NCBI GenBank assembly: GCA_022410635.1
Contig: JAJVDF010000003.1
Span: 2,297,235 to 2,361,234, forward strand
Direction: 5' to 3'
Length of the DNA: 64,000 nt
DNA from: Tretioscincus oriximinensis
Taxonomy: Eukaryota > Chordata > Lepidosauria > Squamata > Gymnophthalmidae
Under the pieces are notes generated by a model that saw only the letters and a list, made by a program, of their open reading frames with translations, had not been told where the DNA came from and made no database searches. Below, one piece after another: positions 26,001-34,637 of the stretch (position 1 is its first letter; the number at the start of each line of letters is the position of its first letter). The translations under genes and the position numbers were made by a program.

Positions 26001-29000
26001 CTGGGTGTGGCACACATTTCCACACCCATGGTGAGATGTCTCACGAGAATTTAGGAGCATTGGCCAATTGGGCGTGCTCATGTGCAGAGGGAGGCTGCCA
26101 TGAGCCATGAGGGAGCACCAAGATCTTCTCTGCTGTTGATGTGATGAGGCTGCCGTCCTTTCATGGAGTTGTCCAGCAGAAACACACAATATCTAGGGTA
26201 GTTGTGGGCAGATTAGCAAAGGCTGATCTTAAATATATCCCCATTGTCTTCTAAAATGCATGCCATAGCCCCTCATATGAAGGCAGCCTTAGTCAACTGC
26301 ATTGTATTCTCAATTCTCTATTCAATTTCTCAATTTCAATTCAGTTGTACTTTCAATTCTTTCTTTAAAAAAGGCACATGGAAGGCAGAAAGAAACGTTT
26401 TCACTTCCTCTTCTACTCCCATTTGACCCAAAGGTGGCATAGATAACTGGTCCAGCAAAGGGGGCTTAGCACTTAGAGACTTACAGTAGAAAAGTAGGTG
26501 GCATAAGCTTTTGTAGACACATCTACTTTTTCAGATGCATGTGCTACTAGTCCCTTTGCTGGACTTTCTACTAGACTAATACGGATATTTCTCTGAAATN
26601 GATGAGTTACAAGATGAAGATGGAATCATTCATGTTGTATTGTGGATAGATTTCATACCTCTAGAGCTCATAGAACCGATGCAGGTGGGTTCACATGTTC
26701 ATCACACTACAGAATGCAACCCCTTTTCCCCTACATGAATGTAACCATTATCCTAAGAAGGGTCACAAGTAAAGGAAATGCAGCTCATATGGAAATCCTG
26801 ATCAACTGAAAAGTAATAAAAGCAGCAGGAAAGAAATTCAACATTTCCATGGTCATGATGAACAAGAGGTAACTATTGGATTTTGGTAATTTAATTAGAC
26901 CCCTTAAGAAAGGTCATAAATGAAAGGGCAAAGTCAGTGCTTACTACATAGCCACAATTATTTTGCAGAACAGCTGGGTCTGTGATAGTATAAGACTAAG
27001 TAGCTATCAGGGTGATGAATTGCCCACTACTAGAATAAAAATAGACCTGCCAGCTGCAAGAGAATGTTCAGAATTATACATTAATCTTATGAACCATGGG
27101 GATTCTACTTTGCCACGAACACTAAGTGATTTGGGGGGAGATATCACAGAAGCTAGAACCACAGCCTACAATATTAAGAAGAAAGTAAAAGAGCAACTTT
27201 GTAGTCTATTCAGACCAACTAAATGTAGATATACTAATATATCTCAGTAAATTAGAATATCATTGGAAAGTTATTTTATTCCTGTAATTCCATTCATACA
27301 GTGAAACTCATAGATTCCTTAGACACACAGTGACCTGTTTCGTTTATTTCTTTGAATGTTGATGATTATGGTTTACAGATAATGAAACACCAGAAGTCAG
27401 TATCTTAGATAATTAGAATCTTGTGAGAAAATTCCATATTTATTTATTTATTTGTATTTATACCCCATCCTATAGCCAAAGGTCCAAGGGCTTCATAGAT
27501 GAGGATGGAATCAAACCGAGAGACTACCAGGTAAGGGTCCAACACACTACCCACAGCACCAAACTGGCTCTACAATTAAATATTGTAGACTCATGGCTTC
27601 ACACTCTAACCAAAGATCATGCAGCATATTTAATATCCTGTTGTAGCTGTAGCTCAGGGGATGAACAAATTGCCTGAAAAACATAGGGTTGGTAGTTCAA
27701 CCCTCAGCTTACCCACAAAAGTAGACACTGGTGGACTGCTTCTGTATCTCTGTCAAGAACGCTGCATGGCATGGCCCATGCAGCAAAGTAGAAACCAATA
27801 ATTACCAATTCATTTTTTTAATACAATGTGAGAGCTGGTGGGGANCAAGTGGCTCTCAAGGGTGCTTTTTGCTTGCTACTTCCCTGCCTGTTGCAGTTAT
27901 CTGCCTTAATGAGCTTTGAATATTTCAATAAAGAAAATTCACAGCCATTGCCTGGTTATCAGCAATTACAGGACAGACAGTACATCTCTCCTTTGGGAGC
28001 TTTCTTTCAGAAATTACAGAATGGCAAAAATGTGAAGACATCTTTAAACTATATAAACGCATCACCATAAAAATAGGAACTAAAGGCATGATGTTGCATA
28101 ATTACTCTCCTAGATCACTTCTCTAAATCTTCGAACAGTTAAAAAANCCCGACTCTATTCTAATACTAGTGGAATATATGCAATGGGCTCTGGCATTCTC
28201 TTCTTTCCACATCTTCTACTGGACTGCCCAGGTGCATCTGGTGGGCCTCTGTGTGACACAGAATGCTGGATGTGATGGGCTGTGGCCTGATCCAGTATTG
28301 GCTCTTCTTATGTTCCTCCTCCTCTAAGTACCTTACACTCTTCCTCCCACTCCTTTTATTTTCNCTCCTCCCCTTCCTCCCCCTCCTACTTGCACCTCTC
28401 CTTTTCCCTCCCTCTCCTCTCTTTTCTCCNGCTCCCTTCTTCCTGTCCCTTCTCCTCCTCCCCTCTATCTATCTGGGTTGGTATAGTGAATCCTGCTGTT
28501 TTTATATTGTTTTTAATGGTAATTTTGTATTGTTGCTTTTATCGTTGGCCGCCCTGAGACCTTCGGGTATAGGGCGGGGTATAAATGTAAATAAATAAAT
28601 AAAAATAAATAAATCCATCTGAGATGGTATAGTGAATCCTGCATTGAGTAGAGGGATCCCATGATTCCAACTCTATAATTTTATTATTCTAATTACACAG
28701 AAAGGTTTTGTTGGGTTTTAAAATTCACTTTTCAGGTTGGTTGAAAGCTCTTAAAACTAATTTGCTTTATATTTGTCCCAGAGGCACAAGTTTTAACCTG
28801 CAGTGTGTGTTACCAAGTATAAATTAATTAAGCCACCCTTTCCCTGGTGTAACCAGCATTAGTAGTCAAAGTTGTCATTTCAACATACCCAGGCACTGAC
28901 ACATCTGCCGCAGGTGGTGATTTTGAAATCCCCATAGAGATCCTTGATGGCACCTGTTGTAAAAAATCCTTCCACCATCAGCAAAATTCCATAGACAAAG

Positions 29001-32000
29001 AAGGCAGCTGCTACACCGTAGATCACATATTTGAAGATGTCAATCCTGTGATGAAAATGCATCCATGTAAGAAATGAATTAAAAGCACTTAAGGAAAAAA
29101 ATACAGATCTTCAGGTAGGACATGTCCAATTGACAGGTCATTACAATAATAATAAGGTGAAAAGTAAATTTTTACTTTTAGAATTGTGTACAAAAAGTTT
29201 ATTTGTGTATATCCTGCATTTCATCTGAAGATCTTAAGCATAGGCCATCACAGTAAAAAGGTAAATGACATAATAAGAGTAAAACATATTTATAGTATAG
29301 GGCTTCTTCCCTCTCTGACANACAACACAGACAGACAGATAATAATTCATTAAAAAGAATTTCAAGCACTTATCAAGAGAGATACAAAGTAGGTGTATAT
29401 AGTATATATTTCCAGAGGGAAATATAATGAATTTTATGAAAATGGAATGTGGTCCCTTTAAATGGAAGGTTCGCCCTATTGCAGCAGGGAGTGGCTGTCA
29501 AGAACTTGAGAACTGGAATGTGTGTTGATGTGAGGCTGAATAAAGACTGAGTGTGGGTTTTGTAGAAACTGGGGGCTTTTGTGTGTGGTCTGGGTGATCA
29601 ATGTTTGTGTGAGTGAAAGGAAAGCCAAATTAGATACCTGGAGACTGAGCAAGAAAGACTTGGCTGGCTAAGACCCCAACACGAGATCTTTGGGTAGAGG
29701 GGTGGGCTAGATGAGGAAGAGGAGGAAGAAGAAGAGGAGGAAGAGGAAGAAGAGGAAGAAGAGGAAGAAGAGGAAGAAGAGGAAGAAGAGGAGGAAGAGG
29801 AGGAAGAGGAGGAAGAGGAGGAAGAGGAAGAAGGGAAAGCGGCTTACAAGGATATATTTTGCCCGAAGGCTTCCATTCTATCTTCCCCACCAGGCTATGG
29901 TGGTTCCAATGTATCTACTTGCAGTCAGTTGCAATTTCTTGCAATTCATGCTTTCGAATAGCTGGGTTGACTAGAGCTACAGGCTAGTGGAAGGTGCTCA
30001 CTCCTCCTCACGTCTGACACAGGGCTTCAAAACCCCATCTCCCAGGCGAGAGACGAATTCCTAAGCAACTGAGCTATCCGTGCCTACTATATTTATAAGT
30101 ATAAATAAATAAATAAATTGTTATTTATTGTCACTAAGGGTGATACAGTCTTTCAGCAGGTGGTTGAAAGGATTTTGGAATCTTGTTAGGAAGTCTGTAC
30201 AATCAATAAAGAAGAGCTGCTGTTTTTAACAGAATATGCTTCTGTTTGTTATTTAAGAACTGTCTTCACAAGTCGGAGTTATTGGAGGGAAATCCTGTAA
30301 GCTTTAAAATAGAAAAACCCATCAAAGAAATAGACATTAAAGAGATTCACATGTACAGCTAATTTGTTTATTATCCTTAGCTAGTGTAGAGCAAGGATAA
30401 GGAAATGGTTGTGGAAAAGCCCAGCTCTTCCCTTGGTCACTGTTCAGCAGTGACAACACCTTAATAAAATCAGGCACAGAGTTAGAATAGAAACATTATG
30501 TGCCAGTGATGAAACAGTGATTATTTGGTGACAGTGTCATGTATAAGAATACTCCATAACATTATTAGATGTAGGAGGTAGAATAAAATTGAGAACCTGT
30601 TGCTAGGATAAACAAAAGATTGTTACAGGAGGCTACAGGCAATGTCTATGAATCACAATGAAATGTTCCTTTCACGTGTAACCACCAATCACAAACTCCA
30701 GAAAGGTAAGATTACAAGAACGTTTTCATGTATGAGTAAATGTTTCTTCATATATCTAGGCTCTAAATCAACTATAGGGTTGCCATTAAAAAGGATAAAA
30801 CAATGCAGCTTTAATGGGTATGTAACATAATAAATTTTAGTAAATGTTGTTTATAACATCAGCAACATCTACTGAAATTCTCTCTTTGACCACACCAATT
30901 AAAGCTGCATTTATTTGTCCTCTTTTTTTTTTTTAAAAAAAGAACTCTAGTTATCCAGGGCTTTATATATTAATATCAACACCATGAACTGGGTTTAATA
31001 GTGAACAGGTAACCAGATCTTTCAGGACCATAATGGTATACTTCTGAGATGAAATGCTCACTAGCATTTAAACTGCTAAATTCAGTCCATGCAAGGGAGT
31101 CTTGAAACACACAAACAAGAAATATGGTAAGNGGCATGAGCTTTCATAGACAGATCTACTTCTTCAGCTGCACCTATGAAAGCTCATGTCACTTATAATA
31201 AGTACTACAAGACACCCTTCCTAGATTTTGTGGACCTAGACTAACACGGCTATTTCTCTNTGTTCTGTACTAGTTACAGATTCCAGAAGTTCTTNGAGGA
31301 AACACATGGTTTTCATGAACCAAGCCTATTTTATCAGTACCTAGGAACAGAATGGATGGGGAAACTACTAGCAAAAGAAATTAAAGTAATGATGAGATTT
31401 CAGGTTCAATATAATGATGGTAACATTTTATATGTGAATAGAGGTGCAAACTTGCAGGATTGTTGCAATATAAAGTGTTGCTAGCTAGATTGCAGAAAGG
31501 AGAAAATATGACTTGTCCAAGAGGAGGGCCTTAGTAATACACTGATGAGTATTCACATTCCTTTATTTATTTGTGTTTCCTCTCCTATTCCCACAGTGTT
31601 TTCTCAGATGCTGCAATCATTATCACATATATCAATTCCTCTGGGTTATTTTCCCCTCTAGCATTCGTTCCTGGCATGAAAGTCACTTGGTATTTTTTTT
31701 TACCAGATTTTCATTAACCGTAGAATCATCTATGGCATATATGTGTGGAACCTTTACTTTAGTTTGCAAAGATATAGTGATGTTTGTCTGGGTTGAGAAA
31801 ATCTAGCCAGTGGGTCTTGTAGCACATTAGAGACTAACAAGAAATAGGATAGCATAAGCTTTCATAGACAAGTTTACTTCTTCAGATGCTGGGAAGTCAC
31901 TGCAATTTGTTGTTGCTGGCAGTTGTTTCTCAGCGTCTAAAGAAGTAGACTTGTCTATAAAAGCTCAAGTCACTTACCCTATTTCATGTTAGTCCCCAAG

Positions 32001-34637
32001 TGCAAACATTTTCTTCTTCAATTTCTGCCCATTAGTTTCTTTCTTGAAAGTAATCGGCAGAAGAGTGACAACAGGCAAAAGAAAGTAGTTTTTTACCCAG
32101 AAGGTCATTGGCCTGTGGAATTTACTTCCAGAAGAGGTTGTGGCAGGTAGCAGCCTGGATAGCTTTAAGACAGGATTAGACAAGTTTATGGACACCAAAG
32201 GTATTAANAGCTACTAGNATAGATCTTTTGATGCTGCCTCCGGGATGCAGCAACAGGTGAATAGGTGAAGATTTTGCCTTCTTCTGTTTCACACTGCCCA
32301 GGTGTGCTTGGTGGGCCACTGTGTGAGAATAGGCTCTGGCCCCATTCAGCAGGACTCCTCTTAGGTTCTTATGCTTTTTAAAAAATAACATTGTATGAGG
32401 TCAATGGTAGTATTATACTAGGACTGTTCTTGTTCCAGACAGTTCTATCTCTCTCGTATTATCACTTCCTTTTCTCCTTCGAAATGTTAAAATGCTGATG
32501 AAGTTTGCCAGGGAAATTCTTCCAACCCCCATTCATAGTTCTTTAGCTTGAGCAAATTTTGGGAAAAAAGCTTGATAAATAAACAAACATACCATAATAA
32601 TCTCTAATTCTTATTTGGTCTCTGGAGGTTTCAATCATTGTATTGTTTTTTTCTTGTCTGGATATGATTTTAATCATCTTCCTGTCAATTTAGGATGAAA
32701 ATAAATCTATGTCAAGTCCAATCTGACTGTTGTCTTTCTGCACCATTGTAGAACTACCAGCAGATTGGTCTCTAATGATGCCATACTTTTTAATATATTA
32801 TGAAGTAATCTCATTAGTCTCTGAGGTGCTACAATATCCCAGTAGCAGATGACATTCATGAGATGTCCAATCTCACTTTCTCATATCCACATTAATGGTC
32901 AGTAAATGTACTTTTAAAATGATGACCAGATTGTGAAATTTAGATCAGCTGAATATGAATCCCACAACATTGGGACGGATTCACATATTTTAATTTGATT
33001 TGATTTTCTTGTGTGGTTCATTTACATTGNTTATATTATAGTACATCAGGGCTCTCTGTCCTCCAATGTCTCCCAAAGTGTGGCCAAACTCATTAATAGC
33101 TACTAGAGTGGATCTCGTGATCCTGCCTCCGGGATGGAGGAACAGGCAGGATTCCTGAAATACTGTTTGTAGAGAGTCAAGAAGAAGTGAGGGTTTTGCC
33201 TTCTTCTGGTTCAGACTCCCCAGGTGCAATTGGTGTGCCACATTCAGCAGGGCATGACACTATCTTTGGCCTTCCCTTTCTTCTATTGCCTTCCATCATT
33301 CCCAAGGACCTTTCCAGTGAATCCAGTCTGTGGCCAAAGGATTTGCATTTTCAGCTTCAGATGAGCAGTCAGAATGATTTCTTTTAGTATTGACTGATTT
33401 GTCCTCTTTTAAGTCCAAGGACTTGTCAAAAGTCTTCTCCAGCGCCACAGTTCAAAGGCGTGCTTCTATTGGTTTTTCTTTTCTGTTGGGTTTGTTTAAT
33501 TGAGTCCTGTTTATTCTGAAGTCAACAGTAGAACTAAGGTTAACCATAAATCATTTTTTCCAGTCTTTAACATAACGATTCTCTAAGTAGCCCTTACTGC
33601 AAAAATGTAGCAAATCAATGCTTCAAGGTCATAGAAATTTGCCAGGTCTGTTGTGTCAGGGAGATGTAGAATATCTGACGAAATGTTGGTATGTGAAGGC
33701 ACATTTCTAAAGGTTTGCTGCTAAGAAACTGAAGCCTGTAATTCTTTTGGATCTTTTGTAATGCATTTGGAACTGGATGAATTGTTGATGCACTCTTGGA
33801 AAAAATTTTAGTAAGCCATTCACGGCAGGTGTTATGCTAACCCAAAGTAAAGTCAAGTGCAAACCAGGCCTTACAATCCCACTTTCTGTAGCTAATTAGA
33901 TTTCAAAGGAATAGCCATGTTAGTCAGAATCCAGAAATTCTAGCAAGGGAGGCTAGCTTTTTGAGAAAGATGATTATTTGTCTGTTCCTGGGCAAGAAGA
34001 GGTTAATGGACTTCCACTCCATTCAGCTAATTTTGGTGCCTTCCATAAGTGGTAGATTTCAAAGAAATAGCCATGTTAGTCTGGGTTTAAAAAATCTATC
34101 AAGAGGTCCCATAGCACCTTAGAGACTAACAAGAAAAAGCGACACAGTACGAGCTTTCAAGGACAAGTCTATTTCATTAGGTGCTTGGAAAGATGCTTTG
34201 TCTATGAAATCTCCTGAAGAAGTAGACTTGCCTATGAAAACTCATTCTGCCAACTTTTTTCTTGTTAGTCTCTAAGAGACTCCCTTGCTATATTTTCTGT
34301 AGCCAACTAGTAGCTCAACCAGCTAGGTGTGAGTAACATCCTATGTAAACATACAATGGCTGGAAGTTCAAAGCTCTTTGAAAGGTATAGGGTATACTAT
34401 GAATTTCTGATAACACACAAAGGAAGCATTGAGCAGACACTTACATGGTAAAGACGTCAATGGTATCCCCAGCAGTTCTTGCCATCTCAAAGTAGGTCTG
34501 AAGGATGTTGACCGTTCCTGAGAGGGCTTCATGACCACAGCCACAGAAGAGGGCAACACCAGCATACAGCAGGATAGTGGCAATCAAAGAAGCATAGGGA
34601 ATGCCTCCCAAACACTTGATGCAGCATTCAAAACACC
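11242..34637 (-). CDS. GPM6A: GPM6A, neuronal membrane glycoprotein M6-a (6 coding exons, N-terminal exon outside window)
   Basis: Joined minus-strand exons 34445-34637, 28889-29045, 21355-21508, 17550-17626, 14196-14261 and 11242-11394 total 800 nt. With the single G expected from the missing first exon they give 266 residues plus TAA. Mammalian GPM6A is 278 residues, so about 12 N-terminal residues are missing. The protein is a four-pass membrane protein of the PLP/DM20/M6 family, found on neuronal surfaces and growth cones and linked to neurite and filopodium outgrowth (family knowledge). Seen here: a Cys-rich N-terminus (CFECCIKC, likely palmitoylated), four hydrophobic segments, and a large second extracellular loop with four Cys and two N-glycosylation sequons (NAT, NMT). 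The acidic/basic C-tail ends ERLNAYT. That tail and [12 protein letters not shown] indicate GPM6A rather than GPM6B, and the PLP1-specific loop is absent. No frameshift or stop interrupts the frame. Every intron in the window is GT-AG. Confidence 0.97.
11622..11672 (-). repeat. Family D inverted-repeat element, fragment with hammerhead-like core
   Basis: On the minus strand an AAGA-type core with one N is followed by GCAGACTTGTCTAC and GAAAGCTCAAGCC. This matches the conserved segment of copies at 31108, 45000 and 51601. Confidence 0.6.
12588..13021 (+). mobile_element. Family E MITE-like element, most complete copy
   Basis: 434 bp from AGGCTGCATCCAGCC to ATGGATACAGCCT. The ends form a short imperfect terminal inverted repeat (AGGCTG[C/T]ATCCA). 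The interior holds GTGTGGATAGTTTTGGTGAG and TATTGACAGCAAACTATTC. No coding capacity, so likely a non-autonomous DNA transposon of undetermined superfamily. Confidence 0.65.
13371..13470 (-). repeat. L2-like tail (family C)
   Basis: TATTTATTTATTTACATTTG, then ACCTCGCCCCATACC and TTAAGGTCTCGGGGTGG: the reverse complement of the family C tail. Confidence 0.75.
13615..14095 (+). repeat. CR1 LINE 3' end with ATTCTATG-type tail
   Basis: Encodes a decayed C-terminal reverse-transcriptase segment ([20 protein letters not shown], then YLKGCH) and the classic 3' end CTTCCAATTCTATGATTCC. The tail differs from the TTATGTTC-ended copies, so at least two CR1 subfamilies are present. Confidence 0.85.
14196..14261 (-). 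CDS. GPM6A: GPM6A coding exon 6
   Basis: 66 nt, phase 0 at both ends. The acceptor is ctatttgcag before TTG AAC ATG. It encodes [20 protein letters not shown] followed by AM, with the second N-glycosylation sequon (NMT) and the first part of transmembrane segment 4. The donor is GTAGGA at 14190-14195, a weaker GT donor. The size and phase match the small penultimate exon of the family. Confidence 0.95.
14330..14475. repeat. AT-rich repeat H with degenerate internal copies
   Basis: Contains CAATATTTATTGATTAGTAT twice (near 14333 and 14443). The second copy belongs to a 32-bp segment that recurs, identical and reverse-complemented, at about 61964-61995. Confidence 0.7.
14527..14601. repeat. 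(AAT)n then (ATG)n compound microsatellite
   Basis: An AAT array passes directly into an ATG array. It sits next to repeat H, as does the ATT array at 61854. Confidence 0.95.
14675..14766. repeat. (ATGT)n microsatellite
   Basis: Long nearly perfect ATGT array ending in TATC units. The Tyr/Val/Cys/Met-rich open frame here is an artefact of the repeat. Confidence 0.95.
15211..15527 (-). repeat. CR1-type LINE, 3' region
   Basis: CATAAGAACATAAGAGG at the left, then CTGTCTCACCCAGTGGCCC, AAGTAAATTCCACAGACTAA and TGGGTGAAAATACTTTCCC. Sense strand minus. Confidence 0.85.
15868..15951 (+). repeat. L2-like tail (first of two in tandem)
   Basis: TTTTTATTGTTAACTGCCCT, CCTTCAGGTATAGGGTGGTA, then an AAAC/AAAT array. 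Confidence 0.8.
15955..16035 (+). repeat. L2-like tail (second in tandem)
   Basis: GAGTTTTTATTGTTAGCCTC, then CTTTGGGTATATAGGGC and an AAAT array. Directly abuts the CR1 copy that starts at 16036. Confidence 0.8.
16036..16980 (-). pseudogene. CR1 LINE: decayed reverse-transcriptase C-terminus plus 3' UTR
   Basis: On the minus strand about 16690-16980 encodes [20 protein letters not shown] followed by TG, and [20 protein letters not shown] followed later by [17 protein letters not shown]. This is the conserved region after the catalytic domain of CR1-clade reverse transcriptases. The rest, to 16036, is the CR1 3' UTR ending in a TTATGTTC tail. Truncated at the 5' end as is usual for LINEs, hence non-functional. 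Confidence 0.9.
17045..17400 (-). repeat. L2-like LINE 3' region with (ATTT)n
   Basis: An ATTT array at 17052-17098 is followed by CCCTATACCTGAAGGTCTCA, and further in by AACCAAAGGCCAGACTAAAG and GGGGCAACCACTGAGAAGGC. This is a longer copy of the family C 3' region; sense strand minus. Confidence 0.75.
17550..17626 (-). CDS. GPM6A: GPM6A coding exon 5
   Basis: 77 nt. The acceptor is ctgccacag. The exon starts GA ATT GTA, completing a Gly codon, and encodes [16 protein letters not shown] followed by FLRMCESTE, the rest of extracellular loop 2. It holds the other two loop cysteines (KIC and RMC), expected to pair with those of exon 4. The donor is GTGAGT at 17544-17549, after GAG (phase 0). 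TPSDS is the most diverged stretch of the protein, where mammals have TVSEN in my memory. The exon is too short and too diverged to be found by open-frame length alone. Confidence 0.95.
18370..18670 (-). repeat. Degenerate SINE with GAA-rich tail
   Basis: Starts with AAGGAGAAGAAGAAGG, then ACCTGAAGGGACTCAC, CCCCACCGCGTTGTAATGG and GGAAGCTCACTCCTCCCC. The block order resembles family A SINEs in reverse complement, but it is strongly diverged. Confidence 0.5.
19473..20160 (-). pseudogene. L1-type LINE ORF2 C-terminal fragment
   Basis: The minus strand encodes short frames with [13 protein letters not shown] content ([20 protein letters not shown]), [10 protein letters not shown] and similar motifs of L1 ORF2 C-termini. 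A T-run at 19473-19480 is the expected poly(A) tail of a minus-strand insertion. Several stops and frameshifts. Confidence 0.65.
20430..20600 (+). repeat. CR1-type LINE, 3' fragment
   Basis: GAAACTGGTTTCCAGATGAG, then TAGCTTTACGACAGGATTAG and ATCAATGGCTACCAGTGTGG match the CR1 3' region in sense orientation. Confidence 0.7.
21355..21508 (-). CDS. GPM6A: GPM6A coding exon 4
   Basis: 154 nt. The acceptor is ttgttgcag before TTT ATC ATG. It encodes transmembrane segment 3 ([20 protein letters not shown]) and the start of the large extracellular loop ([20 protein letters not shown], then [11 protein letters not shown]). Two loop cysteines (WTIC, NLC) and one N-glycosylation sequon (NAT) are visible. 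The donor is GTAAGA at 21349-21354, giving a phase 1 intron. The sequon differs from the mammalian NTT as I remember it, but it remains a sequon. Confidence 0.97.
21645..22112 (+). mobile_element. Family E MITE-like element
   Basis: Blocks GGTTGCATTTGCTACATGAG, TATTGGTGTACCGGGAAAAA, GATATTGTCACTAAAATATC and end AATGGATGCAGCT align in order with the copy at 12588-13021. Confidence 0.65.
22235..22303 (+). repeat. L2-like tail (family C), clean copy
   Basis: GGCCGCCCTGAGACCTTCGG followed by GTATAGGGCGGGATAC and an AAAT array. Confidence 0.85.
23063..23181. repeat. 21-bp minisatellite, about 5.5 units
   Basis: Units such as GCAGAATTTAGACTTTGGAA recur at 21-bp spacing. Because 21 is a multiple of 3, the minus strand reads a 7-residue repeat ([14 protein letters not shown] type). 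No sign that it is expressed. Confidence 0.85.
24472..24662. repeat. Polypurine tract (GGAGAA-rich)
   Basis: About 190 bp almost free of pyrimidines on the plus strand. It adjoins a SINE-like segment (24663-24800) and may be that element's expanded tail. Confidence 0.9.
24663..24800 (-). repeat. SINE-like repeat with purine tail, degenerate
   Basis: GTTGGTTTTTAAACCCTGC, then AAGGTTACCCAGTTGGCTTC and TGGAGGAGTGAATAC. These resemble a common reptile SINE whose body ends in a (GAA)n tail; similar to 38875-39078. Confidence 0.5.
24893..25570 (+). mobile_element. Family E MITE-like element, long or interrupted copy
   Basis: Starts TGTGGATACATCCAGACAAA. Interior GCTATTGACAGCAAACTATC and end GTGCCGTATGGATACATCCC match the family. 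Extra sequence around 25250-25500 suggests an internal insertion. Confidence 0.6.
25600..25745. repeat. Family D inverted-repeat element, degenerate
   Basis: AGTCCAGGAATTCTAGCAGG, then GGCATGAACTTTCGTAGATA and CTCTCTTGCTAGAATTTATG. The two ends are inverted copies of the CTAGCAAG/CTTGCTAG block. Confidence 0.6.
25840..26235. repeat. Family F GC-rich repeat, copy 1
   Basis: Shares CCAGGCACCTGGCA, then GTGTGGCACACATTTCC, GGGAGCACCAAGAT and GTGGGCAGATTAGCAAAG-type blocks with 51955-52370, and its left part with 44395-44480. Class unknown; no coding capacity recognised. Confidence 0.6.
26448..26602. repeat. Family D inverted-repeat element
   Basis: CCAGCAAAGGGGGCTTAGCA at the left is the inverse of TCCCTTTGCTGGACTTTC at the right. 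Between them lies GCATAAGCTTTTGTAGACAC followed by the decayed CTTTTTCAGATGC core. Confidence 0.75.
27232..27425. mobile_element. Tc1/mariner-like MITE, short copy
   Basis: CAGTAAATTAGAATATCATT at the left and AGATAATTAGAATCTTGTG at the right are inverted. The interior reads GATGATTATGGTTTACAG. The ends match those of the longer element at 39840-40430. Confidence 0.6.
27435..27495 (-). repeat. L2-like tail (family C)
   Basis: TATTTATTTATTTGTATTTA followed by TACCCCATCCTATAGCC and AAAGGTCCAAGGG. Confidence 0.65.
27640..27805 (+). repeat. Second tRNA-related SINE (family I), degenerate
   Basis: CTGTAGCTCAGGGGATGAAC (A-box-like), then GGTTGGTAGTTCAACCCTC (B-box-like). It differs from family A in head and body. 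It is too decayed to be a functional tRNA gene. Confidence 0.5.
28205..28318 (+). repeat. CR1-type LINE, extreme 3' end
   Basis: GGACTGCCCAGGTGCATCTG, then CACAGAATGCTGGATGTG and GGCTCTTCTTATGTTCC. Confidence 0.85.
28311..28470. repeat. Polypyrimidine tract (CCTCCT/CTCCCC-rich)
   Basis: About 150 bp of C/T-rich sequence directly after the CR1 tail. Two N bases. Confidence 0.8.
28535..28612 (+). repeat. L2-like tail (family C), clean copy
   Basis: TTGGCCGCCCTGAGACCTTC, GGGTATAGGGCGGGGTATAA and an AAAT array. Confidence 0.85.
28889..29045 (-). CDS. GPM6A: GPM6A coding exon 3
   Basis: 157 nt. It starts G ATT GAC after a catcacag acceptor with a weak pyrimidine tract and completes the Met codon from exon 2. 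It encodes [19 protein letters not shown] (transmembrane segment 2), [20 protein letters not shown] and the cytoplasmic loop [12 protein letters not shown]. The donor after TGG is GTATGT at 28883-28888. The exon is short and lacks the extra cytoplasmic segment that distinguishes PLP1 from DM20. One conservative Ile-to-Val change relative to my memory of the mammalian protein (YGVAAA). Confidence 0.97.
29708..30087 (-). repeat. tRNA-derived SINE (family A) with expanded GAA/GAGGAA tail
   Basis: The minus-strand SINE runs from its tRNA-like head near 30087 (GATAGCTCAGTTGCTTAGGA on the minus strand) to AGCCGCTTTCCC. Its expected short (TTC)n tail appears as about 130 bp of purine-rich repeat at 29708-29840. 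Confidence 0.85.
31108..31262. repeat. Family D inverted-repeat element with hammerhead-like core
   Basis: On the minus strand CTGAAGA (31161-31167) is followed by AGTAGATCTGTCTAT and GAAA (31142-31145), then GCTCATGCC. The right end is ACACGGCTATTTCTCT. Possibly Penelope-related; classification tentative. Confidence 0.7.
31803..31990. repeat. Family D element, two inverted halves
   Basis: The left half has the core on the minus strand (CTGAAGA at 31879-31885, GAAA at 31860-31863). The right half has a decayed core on the plus strand (CTAAAGA followed by GTAGACTTGTCTAT). Confidence 0.75.
32010..32373 (+). repeat. CR1-type LINE, 3' region
   Basis: GGTCATTGGCCTGTGGAATT, then AAGACAGGATTAGACAAG and CAGCAGGACTCCTCTTAGG, ending in a GTTCTTATG-like tail. 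Confidence 0.85.
33093..33265 (+). repeat. CR1-type LINE, 3' fragment
   Basis: TAATAGCTACTAGAGTGGAT, CCTCCGGGATGGAGGAACAG and CCCCAGGTGCAATTGGTGTG. The last segment and tail are lost. Confidence 0.7.
33898..34310. repeat. Family D elements, partial copy plus a two-halved copy
   Basis: A partial copy (33898-33965, ending CTAGCAAGGGAGG) is followed by a fuller one (34047-34310). The second has a decayed minus-strand core and a plus-strand core CTGAAGA at 34214-34220 with GAAA at 34236-34239. Confidence 0.7.
34445..34637 (-). CDS. GPM6A: GPM6A coding exon 2
   Basis: 193 nt. The acceptor reads ttttatttag before GG TGT TTT, so the preceding intron is phase 1, as in PLP1, where the same position follows ATG G. 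The exon encodes CFECCIKC (candidate palmitoylation cysteines), then GG, then transmembrane segment 1 ([19 protein letters not shown]). The first extracellular loop follows, with [10 protein letters not shown] and the stretch [17 protein letters not shown]. The donor is GTAAGT at 34439-34444 and splits the Met codon AT|G. Residue-by-residue agreement with vertebrate GPM6A is nearly complete. Confidence 0.97.

Larger units (their letters stand above)
21509..28888 (-). other. GPM6A: GPM6A intron 3
   Basis: About 7.4 kb, the largest intron fully inside the window. Rich in family E, D and F elements, a 21-bp minisatellite, purine and pyrimidine tracts and CR1/L2 tails. Nothing recognised in about 23200-24470 and 26610-27230. 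Confidence 0.9.
29046..34444 (-). other. GPM6A: GPM6A intron 2
   Basis: About 5.4 kb. Holds a SINE with an expanded purine tail, three or four family D elements and two CR1 fragments. The segments 30090-31100 and 32380-33090 are AT-rich with few repeats; an L2-like remnant lies near 30950-31010. Confidence 0.9.

Noticed and set aside
29630..29974. Leu/Pro-rich and Lys/Arg-rich frames
   Set aside because: Translation of a GAGGAA purine array.
34214..34239. Functional hammerhead ribozyme
   Set aside because: Core resembles it, but an extra A precedes stem II and stem III and the cleavage triplet are not evident; reported only as hammerhead-like.
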